In this document: piece after piece, positions 45,591-56,960 of the stretch
Layout: every line of letters begins with the position of its first letter
Numbering within the stretch: the stretch's first letter is position 1
NCBI RefSeq assembly: GCF_032884065.1
Contig: NW_027063379.1
Location: 807,869 to 871,868, forward strand
Direction of reading: 5' to 3'
From: Artemia franciscana
Lineage: Eukaryota > Arthropoda > Branchiopoda > Anostraca > Artemiidae
DNA length: 64,000 bases
Program-made: the position numbers and the translations under genes
Notes under the pieces: model-generated
The model's input: only the letters and a program-made list of their open reading frames with translations
Database searches by the model: none
Told to the model about the DNA's origin: nothing

Positions 45591-45943
45591 CCGATGAAAC
45601 CCAATATTTAATAAAAGTACAAGGTCTATATGTCTTACCCTTTCCGTCCTCGCGTTTTCCGTCGAAAACAATTCCTTATTATGATAATAATGCAGCAAAC
45701 CACGACTGTACATCATGGTATGGTGTATAAGATTAACCCAGATCCCTTCATTATTCGAATCATATAGGAATAGATTGTCAAATAGGTACTCTTTACTAAA
45801 ATTTACTATCTCCGTAAGTACAGGATAATTTTGAAGAAACTTGCGATTGTCAATGTCATTTTTTAGTTCCTCAAACAAATCCTTAAATAATTTGATTCTA
45901 TTTTGATGTTTCGTCAGATATTCTTCACTTTGAAACTCGGCAC
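45588..45943 (-). CDS. Exon-like module M4 of unknown family (unit 1)
   Basis: Minus strand. An acceptor-like CTTTTTCAAG precedes GTGCCGAG at 45943; a donor-like GG/GTAAGAC lies at 45639/45638. The 305-bp exon has 2 nt plus 101 codons: GAEFQSEEYLTKHQNRIKLF, then NYPVLTEIVNFSKEYLFDNL, then GIWVNLIHHTMMYSRGLLHY. If unspliced, it stays open to a TAA at 45588 after LLLNIGFHR. The same start (GAE), the same phases and the same tail (VRH(L/I)D-x-VLLL) occur in M1-M3, but M4 is the most diverged. No family recognised. The modules carry intact frames, which argues for recent coding function. Confidence 0.45.
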
Positions 45944-46128
45944 CTTGAAAAAGGAGTGACTTTGTTACTAAGGAAGAAGATTCTTTACTCTATCCTAGTG
46001 TGTAATAGGGAGGGACATTTTTAATAAATATGTTTTCTTCTGACACGAATAATAGGAACTAATAACAAATGACCATCATTCTATTAACTAATAAAGTATA
46101 ATGTGGCAATAATTTCTTATGATATGAG

Positions 46129-46200
46129 AAAAGTTTTGACAGTTTGTCCCATGATATTCCTCTAGCAAAATTCCTCAAGTAAAATGTTTATGGTCGGTTA
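46129..46200 (+). pseudogene. LINE RT sliver between M4 and M3
   Basis: TATGATATGAGAAAAGTTTT and GACAGTTTGTCCCATGATAT match the start of the RT fragment at 48140. This is the 5' edge of the LINE at 48120 carried along in each module duplication. A similar sliver is at 46950-47040. Confidence 0.7.
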
Positions 46201-46325
46201 ATTAAATCTTCTAACTCTGATCTATGACAGATTCGCAAAGACTATTCATTCAAATCAACTTTTGTTTTCATCCGGAGATGTAAATCTGGCAAATGAAGCA
46301 ACTTTCAAATTCGTGTAAAGAAGTC

Positions 46326-46663
46326 TTATCCATGAAATCCATTCCTTAATAAAAGTACATTGTCTAGATGCCAGACCCTTTTCTTGGCATCTGGAATTTG
46401 TCCCAGCTTATAATGAATCCAAATCTCGGTAAACATCATAATTTCAGTCCAGAACCCGCAATTATTTACATCATGTGGTCTGTCTGGAAAACTGACAACA
46501 ATGTCCTGTCTCAAAAAATTCACCTTCGGCTTGTGGTATCGGAGAAATTCAGGATTAGTAAAGAGAAAATATGGGCTTTCTGTGTATTTTTCCAAATGTT
46601 GAATAAAATCCATCAACTTTTTAGTTCCAGTTATCAAATATTCTGTATGTGTATCCTCGGCAC
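46326..46663 (-). CDS. Exon-like module M3 (unit 1)
   Basis: Minus strand. Acceptor-like CTCCTTTTTTAG, then exon from 46663: GAEDTHTEYLITGTKKLMDF, LEKYTESPYFLFTNPEFLRY, DIVVSFPDRPHDVNNCGFWT and IHYKLGQIPDAKK. 2 nt plus 95 codons to 46377. The donor-like GTAAGA of M1, M2 and M4 is GTCTGG here, so splicing at this point is doubtful. The frame continues to the common stop at 46326 (LLLRNGFHG). Fully open, close to M1. Unknown function. Confidence 0.45.
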
Positions 46664-46739
46664 CTAAAAAAGGAGTGACTTCGTTACTAGGAAGAAAGTT
46701 TCTTTTTTCTATCCTAGTGTGTAATCGGTAGGGATATTT

Positions 46740-46875
46740 TTAATAAATATCCCTACAAAATATAAAATATAAAAAAAAATAATTAATATATATAAATATA
46801 TATTAAATATATAATAATATATATAAAATATATAAATATAAAAATATAAATTATATAAATATTTTAATAAAATTA
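46740..46875. repeat. AT-only low-complexity tract
   Basis: TA- and AAAT-rich tract in the third intermodule spacer. It is 8 bp shorter in unit 2 (53897-54030), which changes the unit offset from 7157 to 7149. Confidence 0.85.
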
Positions 46876-47208
46876 ATAAATTTTTTTCTGACACGAATAA
46901 AAGAAACTAACAACAAATGACCATCATTCTATTAGCTAATAAAATGTGTAATAATTTTTTATGATGCAAGAAAAGCTTTTGACAGTTTGTCCCATCATAT
47001 TCCTCTAGCGAAATTCCTCATAAAAATGTCTATGGTCGGTTCAATAAATTTTCTAACTCTGATCTATGACAGATTCGCAAAGACTATTCACTCAAATCAA
47101 CTTTTATGTTCTCATCTGGAGATGTAAATCTGGCAAATGAAGCAACTTTCTAATTCGTATAAGGAAGTCTTAATTATTTAATAAAAGTACAAGGTCTAGA
47201 TGTCTTAC

Positions 47209-47492
47209 CCTTTCCTTGGCATTTGGACCTTGACCCATCTTATAATGAATCTAAATCTCGGTAAACTTTATAATTTCAGTCAAAAACCCGTCATAAGTCA
47301 CATCATGTGGTCTGTCTGAAAAACTGACAAAAATGTGCTGTTTCAAAAAATCACCGTCGGCTTGTGGCATTGGAGAAATTCAGGATTAGTAAAGAGAAAA
47401 TATTTGCTTTCACTGTCATTTTTCAAATGTAGAAAAAAAACGATTAGCTTTTTTTCCTTTTAATAAATATTCTTCATATGGATCCTCGGCGC
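47209..47492 (-). pseudogene. Exon-like module M2, broken (unit 1)
   Basis: Same boundaries as M1 (acceptor TGTTTTTAG; donor GG/GTAAGAC). The frame is lost after STFEK; the segment FTNPEF is in a shifted frame, and it returns with LKQHIFVSFSDRPHDVTYDG. A TAG interrupts TEI-stop-IHYKMGQ. Its M1, M3 and M4 neighbours are open, so only this module has decayed. Confidence 0.55.
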
Positions 47493-47628
47493 CTAAAAAC
47501 AGGAGTGACTTCATTACTAGGAAGAAAGTTTAATGTCTAGGACTATTCATTCAAATCAACTTTTTTGTTCTCATCCTGAGATGTAAATCTGGCAAATTAA
47601 GCAACTTTCAAATTTGTATAAAGAAGTC

Positions 47629-47969
47629 TTATCCATGAAATCTATTATTTAATAAAAGTACAAAGTCTAGATGTCTTACCCTTTCCTTGGCATCTGGACT
47701 TTGACCCAACTTATAAAGAATACAAATCTCAGTAAACTTTATAATTTCAGTCCAAAACCCGTCATAACTCACATCATGTTGTCTGTCTAAAAAACTGATG
47801 ACAAAAATGTACTGTTTCAAAAAATTCACCGTCAGCTTGTGGCATCGGAGAAACTCAGCATTAGTAAAGAGAAGATATGGGCTTTCTGTGTATTTTTCTA
47901 AATGTTGAATAAAATCCATTAACATCTTAGCTCCAGCTATGAAATATTCTGTATGTGGATCCTCGGCGC
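47629..47969 (-). CDS. Exon-like module M1 (unit 1)
   Basis: Minus strand. Acceptor-like CACTCCTTTTTTTAG, exon from 47969 to 47680 (2 nt plus 96 codons), donor-like AAAGG/GTAAGAC. It reads GAEDPHTEYFIAGAKMLMDF, LEKYTESPYLLFTNAEFLRC, VSYDGFWTEIIKFTEICILY and KLGQSPDAKER. If unspliced, it ends with LLLNNRFHG and a stop at 47629. Start phase 1 and end phase 0 mean two such modules cannot be spliced together in frame. This fits mutually exclusive or terminal exons better than a repeat protein. No known domain; mixed helical and aromatic composition. Confidence 0.45.
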
Positions 47970-48119
47970 CTAAAAAAAGGAGTGACTTCGTTACTAGCAA
48001 GAAAGTTTCTTTTTTCTATTCTAGTGTGTAAATGGTAGGGATATTTTTAATAAAAAAAAATTTTCTGACACAAATAGTAGGAACTAACAACAAATGACCA
48101 TCATTCTATTACCTAAAAA

Positions 48120-49260
48120 AATGTAGTGTGGCAATAATTACTTATGATGTGAGAAAAGTTTTTGACAGTTTGTCCCATGATATTCCTCTAGAAAAATCTT
48201 TGTATTTTAGTGTTTGGACAAAAGCATTAGAATGTTTGCAATCTTATCTTCATGACAAGTTTATTTTTTTCCAGTGTCTGATATTAAGACCAAAGTTGAC
48301 TTTGAAATTCCATAGGGGTCTATGCTTGATACTTTTATTTATATTGTTTATGCCAGTGTCTTATATTTGTCTATAAGAGATGCTCCGAAGTCCATTTGTT
48401 CTAATATATATTATCCAGATGAGTTGCAGTATCCTAATTCAACATATATCAAACTAAATGTTGATTTATTTGCATTTGCTCATGATGGTACACTTGCTTT
48501 TTCCAATTGAGATCAAAAAAATTTGGTAATAAAGCTTCAAATACTGATGGACACAGCTTATGAGTGGTTTGAAGTAAATTGTCCCACTCTAAATATTTCT
48601 AAGTCAAAAGTTTCATTTTTTTTTCCGGAATTGGCTTGCAATTTCCAGGTTTGAATATTATTTCAAGCTCTAAAAATATATTTCTAGCACACAAAATAAG
48701 TTTTTTAGGTTTCAAGGACTCTTTTTACATGAAAATCTTTCATTTAAGAACCATATTAGCCTTATCCGATTAAAAGTGTCAGGAAACTTAAGCATGATAC
48801 GTGAGCTAAGGTATATTTTTCATGAATGTATTTTAAAGCTTCTTTATAATTCTCCCATGCACCCGTACATAAATTACTCTTCTATTGTTTGGATTAGTAC
48901 TTTTCCATCCCTTTTCAAATCACTTTCTCTTCTTCTTGAAAAGGCCCGTCAGTTAGTTTTAGATACGAATAGTACGTCAACAAAATCTCTCCTTAGGTTC
49001 TGTCCATAGTATTTCCTATCTTGGACTAATTTAATTCACACTCATCCTCACGGTCAACTTCGACTTACAACCCCGAGTTTTCGTAAATCTTAATAGAATT
49101 CATAACTCTGAAGTTTTATTTGTTGTTAGATTTCCAGCCGTGAGGTGAAAATTTAGCTTTATATACGCATATAGTAGGGTTGAGAGCTCCCAACCAAAGA
49201 ATATCAGTGATTGCCACTCAATTGGGGTCTTCAAAAGATGAATGACAAGTCAGTTGGGTG
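48120..49260 (+). pseudogene. LINE reverse transcriptase (unit 1)
   Basis: CR1- or Jockey-like RT from motif A to the C-terminus. Motif A reads TYDVRKVFDSLSHD (norm D-F-x-K-A-F-D-S-V-x-H). Next come ALECLQSYLHDKF, a shifted stretch, then the polymerase motif as LFAFAHDGTLAF with His at 48481-48483, where YADD has Asp. Then ISKSKVSFF, and after stops LSMIRELRYIFHECILKLLY, INYSSIVWISTFPS and SDCHSIGVFKR. Several frame changes. It starts at motif A, so it is 5'-truncated. The first ~70 bp recur to its left between the exon modules. Confidence 0.78.
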
Positions 49261-49344
49261 AATTGTTCTTCTTATTTTGCTTGTTCTTACAAGTAATAAT
49301 AGTAATATATAATATATTAGTTGGTCAGTTCAATTGCGTGTAGC

Positions 49345-49500
49345 ACACTTTAGTGCAGCATTTCTGGGTTTGTTTTTGTTATTGGCATGATTGCCAATGC
49401 AACGGGAACAGGACATGACCTTTTTATAGTCCTTAGTAGTGTGACTATACTCATGACACTGAATAAACCTCATGGGCAAATACCCATTCATGTCTATTTA
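49345..49500 (-). pseudogene. LINE ORF1 zinc-knuckle remnant (unit 1)
   Basis: The minus strand reads FIQCHEYSHTTKDYKKVM and CSRCIGNHANNKNKP, a degraded form of the knuckle at 37765-37901. It again lies head-on against the RT tail. Confidence 0.6.
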
Positions 49501-49637
49501 GCATTTTGTCTTATATTTATGCGTATCTATTATTATTTAGTAAATTTTGTCTATTAGTATTTTGTTTGTCGTAAGAATTGATCTTGGTTTTCTTTATTAT
49601 AAACTTTTAATATCGTTTTGATGGTTTATTGTTTATC

Positions 49638-49664
49638 GATGGTTTATTATGATGGTTTATTATT
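49638..49664. other. Tandem-unit junction with short templated filler
   Basis: Between the end of unit 1 homology and the start of unit 2 the sequence repeats GATGGTTTATT three times (49619-49663). The right end of unit 2 has GATGGTTTATTGTTTATC only once, at 56767. Confidence 0.75.
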
Positions 49665-50589
49665 AGAGCATATAGAGCCCTTGAGACTGCAGGACTACGA
49701 TAATATACTCCAGTGGACATCAATTGTTGTGCTTGTGACACGATGCCACACACGGCTACCGCCAGAGTTCCTTACAATAAATTGTTTAAATTTTTATTTT
49801 ATGTCTTCGTCTTTTTTTGAGTTTTACTTAAAATTCATATCCATGAAGATGTACTATTCACTATTTCGCCGCAATATTGACTTCTAAACTAATTTACAGG
49901 TTCAGCTACGTTGGTTTTGACTGACTCTGTTGCTGCTTGAATGTATTCTTCGTGCAAATTTGTCTTGAAAATATTTTTTCTTGTTTCTATTTATGGCTGG
50001 GTAGCTGCTTTGCCGGCGGTCTTCACCACAGCGACATGGCAGGCTTTTATTCATTATATATAAAATTTATTAAGAAAAACAATACAAAAGAGAAATATTT
50101 GCCTAAGCCCTTTATGGCTCGTGCTGAAATTGAACCATATGGTCGGTTGTCATAAATAAGATTGCTTTACTGATACAGCAGGCTGGTTGACATCATCCTC
50201 CACTTGTCACATTTTCATGCTAGTTTTGGTATAGTTGTTTTTTGTCTGGCAATTTTTCTTCAAAGAGGTCCATTAGGTTACGAGAGATTCCATAAATTAA
50301 TAGTTGAGTAATGTTGTCTTTAGCAGCTTCACCAGGGTCTAAAAGCACATTTAGCCATGTGAAGGTGGTTAAAAATCATATTCAATGATTTACGATTGAC
50401 TTCCTTCTAAATTTTATTTTCTGATAAATTTTTTAAGCGGCTTTGAATCTGAAAATATGAAGATTATTGATGGTTTCATCATCGCTTGTGTTAAATGAAC
50501 AAGTAAAACGCGAATTCAAGTCTTGGATTCGTTTGGACTCTTCAGACAGGGGGTGCCATCCAATAAAAGACCATACCTATTCATCTAAA

Positions 50590-50990
50590 TATTTTGGAGA
50601 TGGCAATGGAATTTGAACAATCAAGCAGCAACTCTCAAATGAATTATCTTGTTGGCTACTCTTTTTTGAGAAAACGGAGGAATTCACAGTGAATATATGC
50701 AACGTTGAAAGGTCCCAATGATTTCTGCTCTTTGTGCCATAGTTTGTTGGTGTCAAAGATTGCGACGGTGTTTTTCATAATTTTTCTTTCTTCTTCACTT
50801 TCTTTTTTTACTCGTTCAGATTCTCACTATGGCATCTTTTTAACAGCAAAATTCTTTGTTCTTCAGTTTTTTTTGCATGTTCTGATTCTCGGTTCAGTTA
50901 TATGTTACATAAATTGCGAAGTACTTTGTTTTAATTGAATTTCGCTCTTTTTCTTTGTTTTATCAAAATTCAATTTTTTTGGGTTTTGGT
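50590..50990 (-). pseudogene. Helitron-like N-terminal region (unit 2)
   Basis: Copy of 43430-43830, practically unchanged, with the same missing cysteine. Confidence 0.4.
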
Positions 50991-51106
50991 TATTATTGGG
51001 CCGGGTCGCTCCTTGTTACCACGAACTTTTTTTTTAACAAACAGAAATTAAATAAATAATAATAGCGAACACATATACAACAGGTAAATTTTTTCATCAA
51101 CATTAC

Positions 51107-51404
51107 CTTCATCGTCATCTTTTTCAACGAATTTATCTTCAGAATTTTCTTCCAAGTCATATGACTCTTTATCAAAGGCAAAATCCAATGCAGGTGATGC
51201 TCTAATGTCTTCGAAAAACTCGTCTTCCTCTCCATTATCTGACTCGTCTCTGTAATCTTTAAGTTCTTCCTCAGACTTATTCTCACATCGGGAATGTAAA
51301 TCTCTCAAAGAGCTCTTTTTGACGTGACGGCAAATGTCCTTATCAGAATAGATAGCAAAGCGATGATTCTCATCTTAACTCTTGCGAACACGTCTTCCGT
51401 TGCA
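51107..51404 (-). pseudogene. Acidic exon-like segment (unit 2)
   Basis: Copy of 43950-44247; the 86-codon open stretch from 51308 is unchanged, and the upstream stop is shared. Confidence 0.35.
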
Positions 51405-52744
51405 CTGTAAGCCTATAAATGCTAATGAGTATTGAACTAAGAATTATTGAATCTTATATATATCAAATAATTAATCCTCTTTACTGAAATTTTCTGAAAA
51501 TCCTAGTTTTTTCAACTTAGAAAAAAATTTCTAGTAATCCTTTCTATTATATTTAAAAATCCTATTCTATCTTTCTTCAAAAATTTAAATATTTAAATTA
51601 TAAATAAATAAAACTATTAAATTAAAAAAATTTAAATTAATAATTTTGTTTTTACCGGAATTAAAATTAATGAACAACTCAAAAAATAACTGTCACTAGT
51701 TGCCCACAGTAAGGGGCTGCTCCCTTCTCAGCTTAAAATACACTACAAATACATAAAAACATTAAACGTATTAAACAAATCATCACAATTTACAATGTTT
51801 TTGTACTTAAATAATACAAATCTATAATAACTTAAAAATAAAAAAAAATCACTGAAACCATTGGGCCTTGCAATACTGGGCATTTAAAACCAACTACTAA
51901 TAAAAAAATTTAATAAAGAACAAAAAACTTTATTTAATTATACATACAGAAAACCAAAATTGCTCATCCTAAAGCATAATTCGGCATCAAAAAACATTCT
52001 AAAGCATAATAAGCATAAATACTTACCTTGTGACCGTAGTTAAAGTAGTTTGAACCTACCGTCTCCGCAATTCAGAAGGGACAGTTTAGATTAGTTACTT
52101 CTTTTGAATTTTTAAAGATGCTGATAATTTATCTTATAGTAATTTCTGTTAGTTCATCTATTCTTCACCCAGAACTAATTAAGATTAAACAGGAAAACTG
52201 ATAACCCAGAAAGCTAATTCTTGTTTATTGTCTTCCTTTCATTACAAAGCTGGGTTTATATGTTGTATCAGAAGTGTTGGTGCTATTGTTGTGACGTGAA
52301 AGGTCTAAGGGACTGTAATTTTTATAGTTCAGTTATTGTACTATTCTATCATTATTGTAAATAGATGAACTTTTTTTGTTTTAACTTAATAAAACAAAAA
52401 CAAGCGAAGCAAAGTAAGTTTAGTCAAGCAAAACAACCATGCGACTATTTAAATTTTAGTGTCTATAATGAAACTTTGAATAAATTTCCCTAGGAAATTC
52501 CAAAAAGTTAAAAAAGAGATTCCTTTAATTACTTGTGTAATGATAATGCCAACAATATAGTTTTCTTTAGTGTACAAATAGCAAAACTTAATCGCATTAA
52601 GTAAATTACTTATGGTCGGTTAAATAAATTTTCCTACTCTATGACAGAGACGCAAAGACTATTCACTCAATTTGACCTCTTTGCTCTCATCCAGAGATGT
52701 AAAACCGGCTGATGAAGCAGCTTTCTAATTTGTATCAGGAAGTC

Positions 52745-53100
52745 TTACCGATGAAACCCAATATTTAATAAAAGTACAAGGTCTATATGTCTTACCCTTT
52801 CCGTCCTCGCGTTTTCCGTCGAAAACAATTCCTTATTATGATAATAATGCAGCAAACCACGACTGTACATCATGGTATGGTGTATAAGATTAACCCAGAT
52901 CCCTTCATTATTCGAATCATATAGGAATAGATTGTCAAATAGGTACTCTTTACTAAAATTTACTATCTCCGTAAGTACAGGATAATTTTGAAGAAACTTG
53001 CGATTGTCAATGTCATTTTTTAGTTCCTCAAACAAATCCTTAAATAATTTGATTCTATTTTGATGTTTCGTCAGATATTCTTCACTTTGAAACTCGGCAC
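52745..53100 (-). CDS. Exon-like module M4 (unit 2)
   Basis: Identical in protein to M4 of unit 1 (45588-45943), same acceptor- and donor-like sites (53100 and 52796). Confidence 0.45.
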
Positions 53101-53482
53101 CTTGAAAAAGGAGTGACTTTGTTACTAAGGAAGAAGATTCTTTACTCTATCCTAGTGTGTAATAGGGAGGGACATTTTTAATAAATATGTTTTCTTCTGA
53201 CACGAATAATAGGAACTAATAACAAATGACCATCATTCTATTAACTAATAAAGTATAATGTGGCAATAATTTCTTATGATATGAGAAAAGTTTTGACAGT
53301 TTGTCCCATGATATTCCTCTAGCAAAATTCCTCAAGTAAAATGTTTATGGTCGGTTAATTAAATCTTCTAACTCTGATCTATGACAGATTCGCAAAGACT
53401 ATTCATTCAAATCAACTTTTGTTTTCATCCGGAGATGTAAATCTGGCAAATGAAGCAACTTTCAAATTCGTGTAAAGAAGTC

Positions 53483-53820
53483 TTATCCATGAAATCCATT
53501 CCTTAATAAAAGTACATTGTCTAGATGCCAGACCCTTTTCTTGGCATCTGGAATTTGTCCCAGCTTATAATGAATCCAAATCTCGGTAAACATCATAATT
53601 TCAGTCCAGAACCCGCAATTATTTACATCATGTGGTCTGTCTGGAAAACTGACAACAATGTCCTGTCTCAAAAAATTCACCTTCGGCTTGTGGTATCGGA
53701 GAAATTCAGGATTAGTAAAGAGAAAATATGGGCTTTCTGTGTATTTTTCCAAATGTTGAATAAAATCCATCAACTTTTTAGTTCCAGTTATCAAATATTC
53801 TGTATGTGTATCCTCGGCAC
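53483..53820 (-). CDS. Exon-like module M3 (unit 2)
   Basis: Identical in protein to M3 of unit 1 (46326-46663), including the changed donor GTCTGG. Confidence 0.45.
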
Positions 53821-54357
53821 CTAAAAAAGGAGTGACTTCGTTACTAGGAAGAAAGTTTCTTTTTTCTATCCTAGTGTGTAATCGGTAGGGATATTTTTAA
53901 TAAATATCCCTACAAAATATAAAATATAAAAATAAAATATATAAATATATATTAAATATATAATAATATATATAAAATATATAAATATAAAAATATAAAT
54001 TATATAAATATTTTAATAAAATTAATAAATTTTTTTCTGACACGAATAAAAGAAACTAACAACAAATGACCATCATTCTATTAGCTAATAAAATGTGTAA
54101 TAATTTTTTATGATGCAAGAAAAGCTTTTGACAGTTTGTCCCATCATATTCCTCTAGCGAAATTCCTCATAAAAATGTCTATGGTCGGTTCAATAAATTT
54201 TCTAACTCTGATCTATGACAGATTCGCAAAGACTATTCACTCAAATCAACTTTTATGTTCTCATCTGGAGATGTAAATCTGGCAAATGAAGCAACTTTCT
54301 AATTCGTATAAGGAAGTCTTAATTATTTAATAAAAGTACAAGGTCTAGATGTCTTAC

Positions 54358-54641
54358 CCTTTCCTTGGCATTTGGACCTTGACCCATCTTATAATGAATC
54401 TAAATCTCGGTAAACTTTATAATTTCAGTCAAAAACCCGTCATAAGTCACATCATGTGGTCTGTCTGAAAAACTGACAAAAATGTGCTGTTTCAAAAAAT
54501 CACCGTCGGCTTGTGGCATTGGAGAAATTCAGGATTAGTAAAGAGAAAATATTTGCTTTCACTGTCATTTTTCAAATGTAGAAAAAAAACGATTAGCTTT
54601 TTTTCCTTTTAATAAATATTCTTCATATGAATCCTCGGCGC
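54358..54641 (-). pseudogene. Exon-like module M2, broken (unit 2)
   Basis: Same frame break and TAG as in unit 1, so the damage predates the 7.1-kb duplication. One visible difference is ATTC for ATCC near 54631. Confidence 0.55.
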
Positions 54642-54777
54642 CTAAAAACAGGAGTGACTTCATTACTAGGAAGAAAGTTTAATGTCTAGGACTATTCATT
54701 CAAATCAACTTTTTTGTTCTCATCCTGAGATGTAAATCTGGCAAATTAAGCAACTTTCAAATTTGTATAAAGAAGTC

Positions 54778-55118
54778 TTATCCATGAAATCTATTATTTA
54801 ATAAAAGTACAAAGTCTAGATGTCTTACCCTTTCCTTGGCATCTGGACTTTGACCCAACTTATAAAGAATACAAATCTCAGTAAACTTTATAATTTCAGT
54901 CCAAAACCCGTCATAACTCACATCATGTTGTCTGTCTAAAAAACTGATGACAAAAATGTACTGTTTCAAAAAATTCACCGTCAGCTTGTGGCATCGGAGA
55001 AATTCAGCATTAGTAAAGAGAAGATATGGGCTTTCTGTGTATTTTTCTAAATGTTGAATAAAATCCATTAACATCTTAGCTCCAGCTATGAAATATTCTG
55101 TATGTGGATCCTCGGCGC
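54778..55118 (-). CDS. Exon-like module M1 (unit 2)
   Basis: Protein as in unit 1 across the visible ORF. The acceptor run has six T instead of seven. Confidence 0.45.
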
Positions 55119-55267
55119 CTAAAAAAGGAGTGACTTCGTTACTAGGAAGAAAGTTTCTTTTTTCTATTCTAGTGTGTAAATGGTAGGGATATTTTTAATA
55201 AAAAAAAATTTTCTGACACAAATAGTAGGAACTAACAACAAATGACCATCATTCTATTACCTAAAAA

Positions 55268-56408
55268 AATGTAGTGTGGCAATAATTACTTATGATGTGA
55301 GAAAAGTTTTTGACAGTTTGTCCCATGATATTCCTCTAGAAAAATCTTTGTATTTTAGTGTTTGGACAAAAGCATTAGAATGTTTGCAATCTTATCTTCA
55401 TGACAAGTTTATTTTTTTCCAGTGTCTGATATTAAGACCAAAGTTGACTTTGAAATTCCATAGGGGTCTATGCTTGATACTTTTATTTATATTGTTTATG
55501 CCAGTGTCTTATATTTGTCTATAAGAGATGCTCCGAAGTCCATTTGTTCTAATATATATTATCCAGATGAGTTGCAGTATCCTAATTCAACATATATCAA
55601 ACTAAATGTTGATTTATTTGCATTTGCTCATGATGGTACACTTGCTTTTTCCAATTGAGATCAAAAAAATTTGGTAATAAAGCTTCAAATACTGATGGAC
55701 ACAGCTTATGAGTGGTTTGAAGTAAATTGTCCCACTCTAAATATTTCTAAGTCAAAAGTTTCATTTTTTTTTCCGGAATTGGCTTGCAATTTCCAGGTTT
55801 GAATATTATTTCAAGCTCTAAAAATATATTTCTAGCGCACAAAATAAGTTTTTTAGGTTTCAAGGACTCTTTTTACATGAAAATCTTTCATTTAAGAACC
55901 ATATTAGCCTTATCCGATTAAAAGTGTCAGGAAACTTAAGCATGATACGTGAGCTAAGGTATATTTTTCATGAATGTATTTTAAAGCTTCTTTATAATTC
56001 TCCCATGCACCCGTACATAAATTACTCTTCTATTGTTTGGATTAGTACTTTTCCATCCCTTTTCAAATCACTTTCTCTTCTTCTTGAAAAGGCCCGTCAG
56101 TTAGTTTTAAATATGAATAGTACGTCAACAAAATCTCTCCTTAGGTTCCGTCCATAGTATTTCCTATCTTGGACTAATTTAATTCACACTCATCCTCACG
56201 GTCAACTTCGACTTACAACCCCGAGTTTTCGTAAATCTTAATAGAATTCATAACTCTGAAGTTTTATTTGTTGTTAGATTTCCAGCCGTGAGGTGAAAAT
56301 TTAGCTTTATATACGCATATAGTAGGGTTGAGAGCTCCCAACCAAAGAATATCAGTGATTGCCACTCAATTGGGGTCTTCAAAAGATGAATGAAAAGTCA
56401 GTTGGGTG
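55268..56408 (+). pseudogene. LINE reverse transcriptase (unit 2)
   Basis: Copy of 48120-49260 with the same His in the polymerase motif (FAHDGT) and the same frame breaks. Small changes near the end (LNMNSTSTKSLLRFRP here, LDTNSTSTKSLLRFCP in unit 1). Confidence 0.78.
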
Positions 56409-56489
56409 AATTTTTCTTCTTATTCTAGTGTTTTACAAGTAATAATAGTAATATATATATATATAAGTTGGTCAGTCCAATTGAGTGTA

Positions 56490-56638
56490 GCACACTTTAG
56501 TGCAGCATTTCTGGGTTTGTTTTTGTTATTGGCATGATTGCCAATGCAACGGGAACAGGACATGACCTTTTTATAGTCCTTAGTAGTGTGACTATACTCA
56601 TGACACTGAATAAACCTCATGGGCAAATACCCATTCAT
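56490..56638 (-). pseudogene. LINE ORF1 zinc-knuckle remnant (unit 2)
   Basis: 72-codon ORF with FIQCHEYSHTTKDYKKVM and CSRCIGNHANN. Same head-on arrangement as in the other copies. Confidence 0.6.
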
Positions 56639-56960
56639 GTCTATTTAGCATTTTGTCTTATATTTATGCGTATCTATTATTATTTAGTAAATTTTGTCTA
56701 TTAGTATTTTGTTTGTCGTAAGAATTGATCTTGGTTTTCTTTATTATAAACTTTTAATATCGTTTTGATGGTTTATTGTTTATCAGTCGGGTAAAAAAAA
56801 TGCCGCTTACACATCTTTCATGCTGCTTCACCACTATGGCTAGTTTAGGAGTTAATATAAATTTTACATTCTTTTCGGTACTCCCCCTCGGTACTCTTCA
56901 GTAAGTTCCTTGTTTTTTAGCATAAAGAAGAATGTAGAGTTTAAACAAAGGGCCAAAAAC

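Larger units (their letters stand above)
42509..49664. repeat. Tandem 7.1-kb unit 1
   Basis: Repeats at 49665-56784 with a constant offset of 7156-7157 bp up to an AT-rich tract near 46.8 kb, and 7148-7149 bp after it. Only scattered substitutions and small indels separate the two (for example an A to G change at 43145/50289). The duplication is therefore very recent or an assembly product. Its contents are annotated separately. Confidence 0.95.
49665..56784. repeat. Tandem 7.1-kb unit 2
   Basis: Near-identical copy of 42509-49640 (see unit 1). It ends at 56784, where sequence continues into the context also found beside the older copy at 38047-38225. Confidence 0.95.

Noticed and set aside
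46368..46667. 99-codon plus-strand ORF
   Set aside because: Antisense of module M3.
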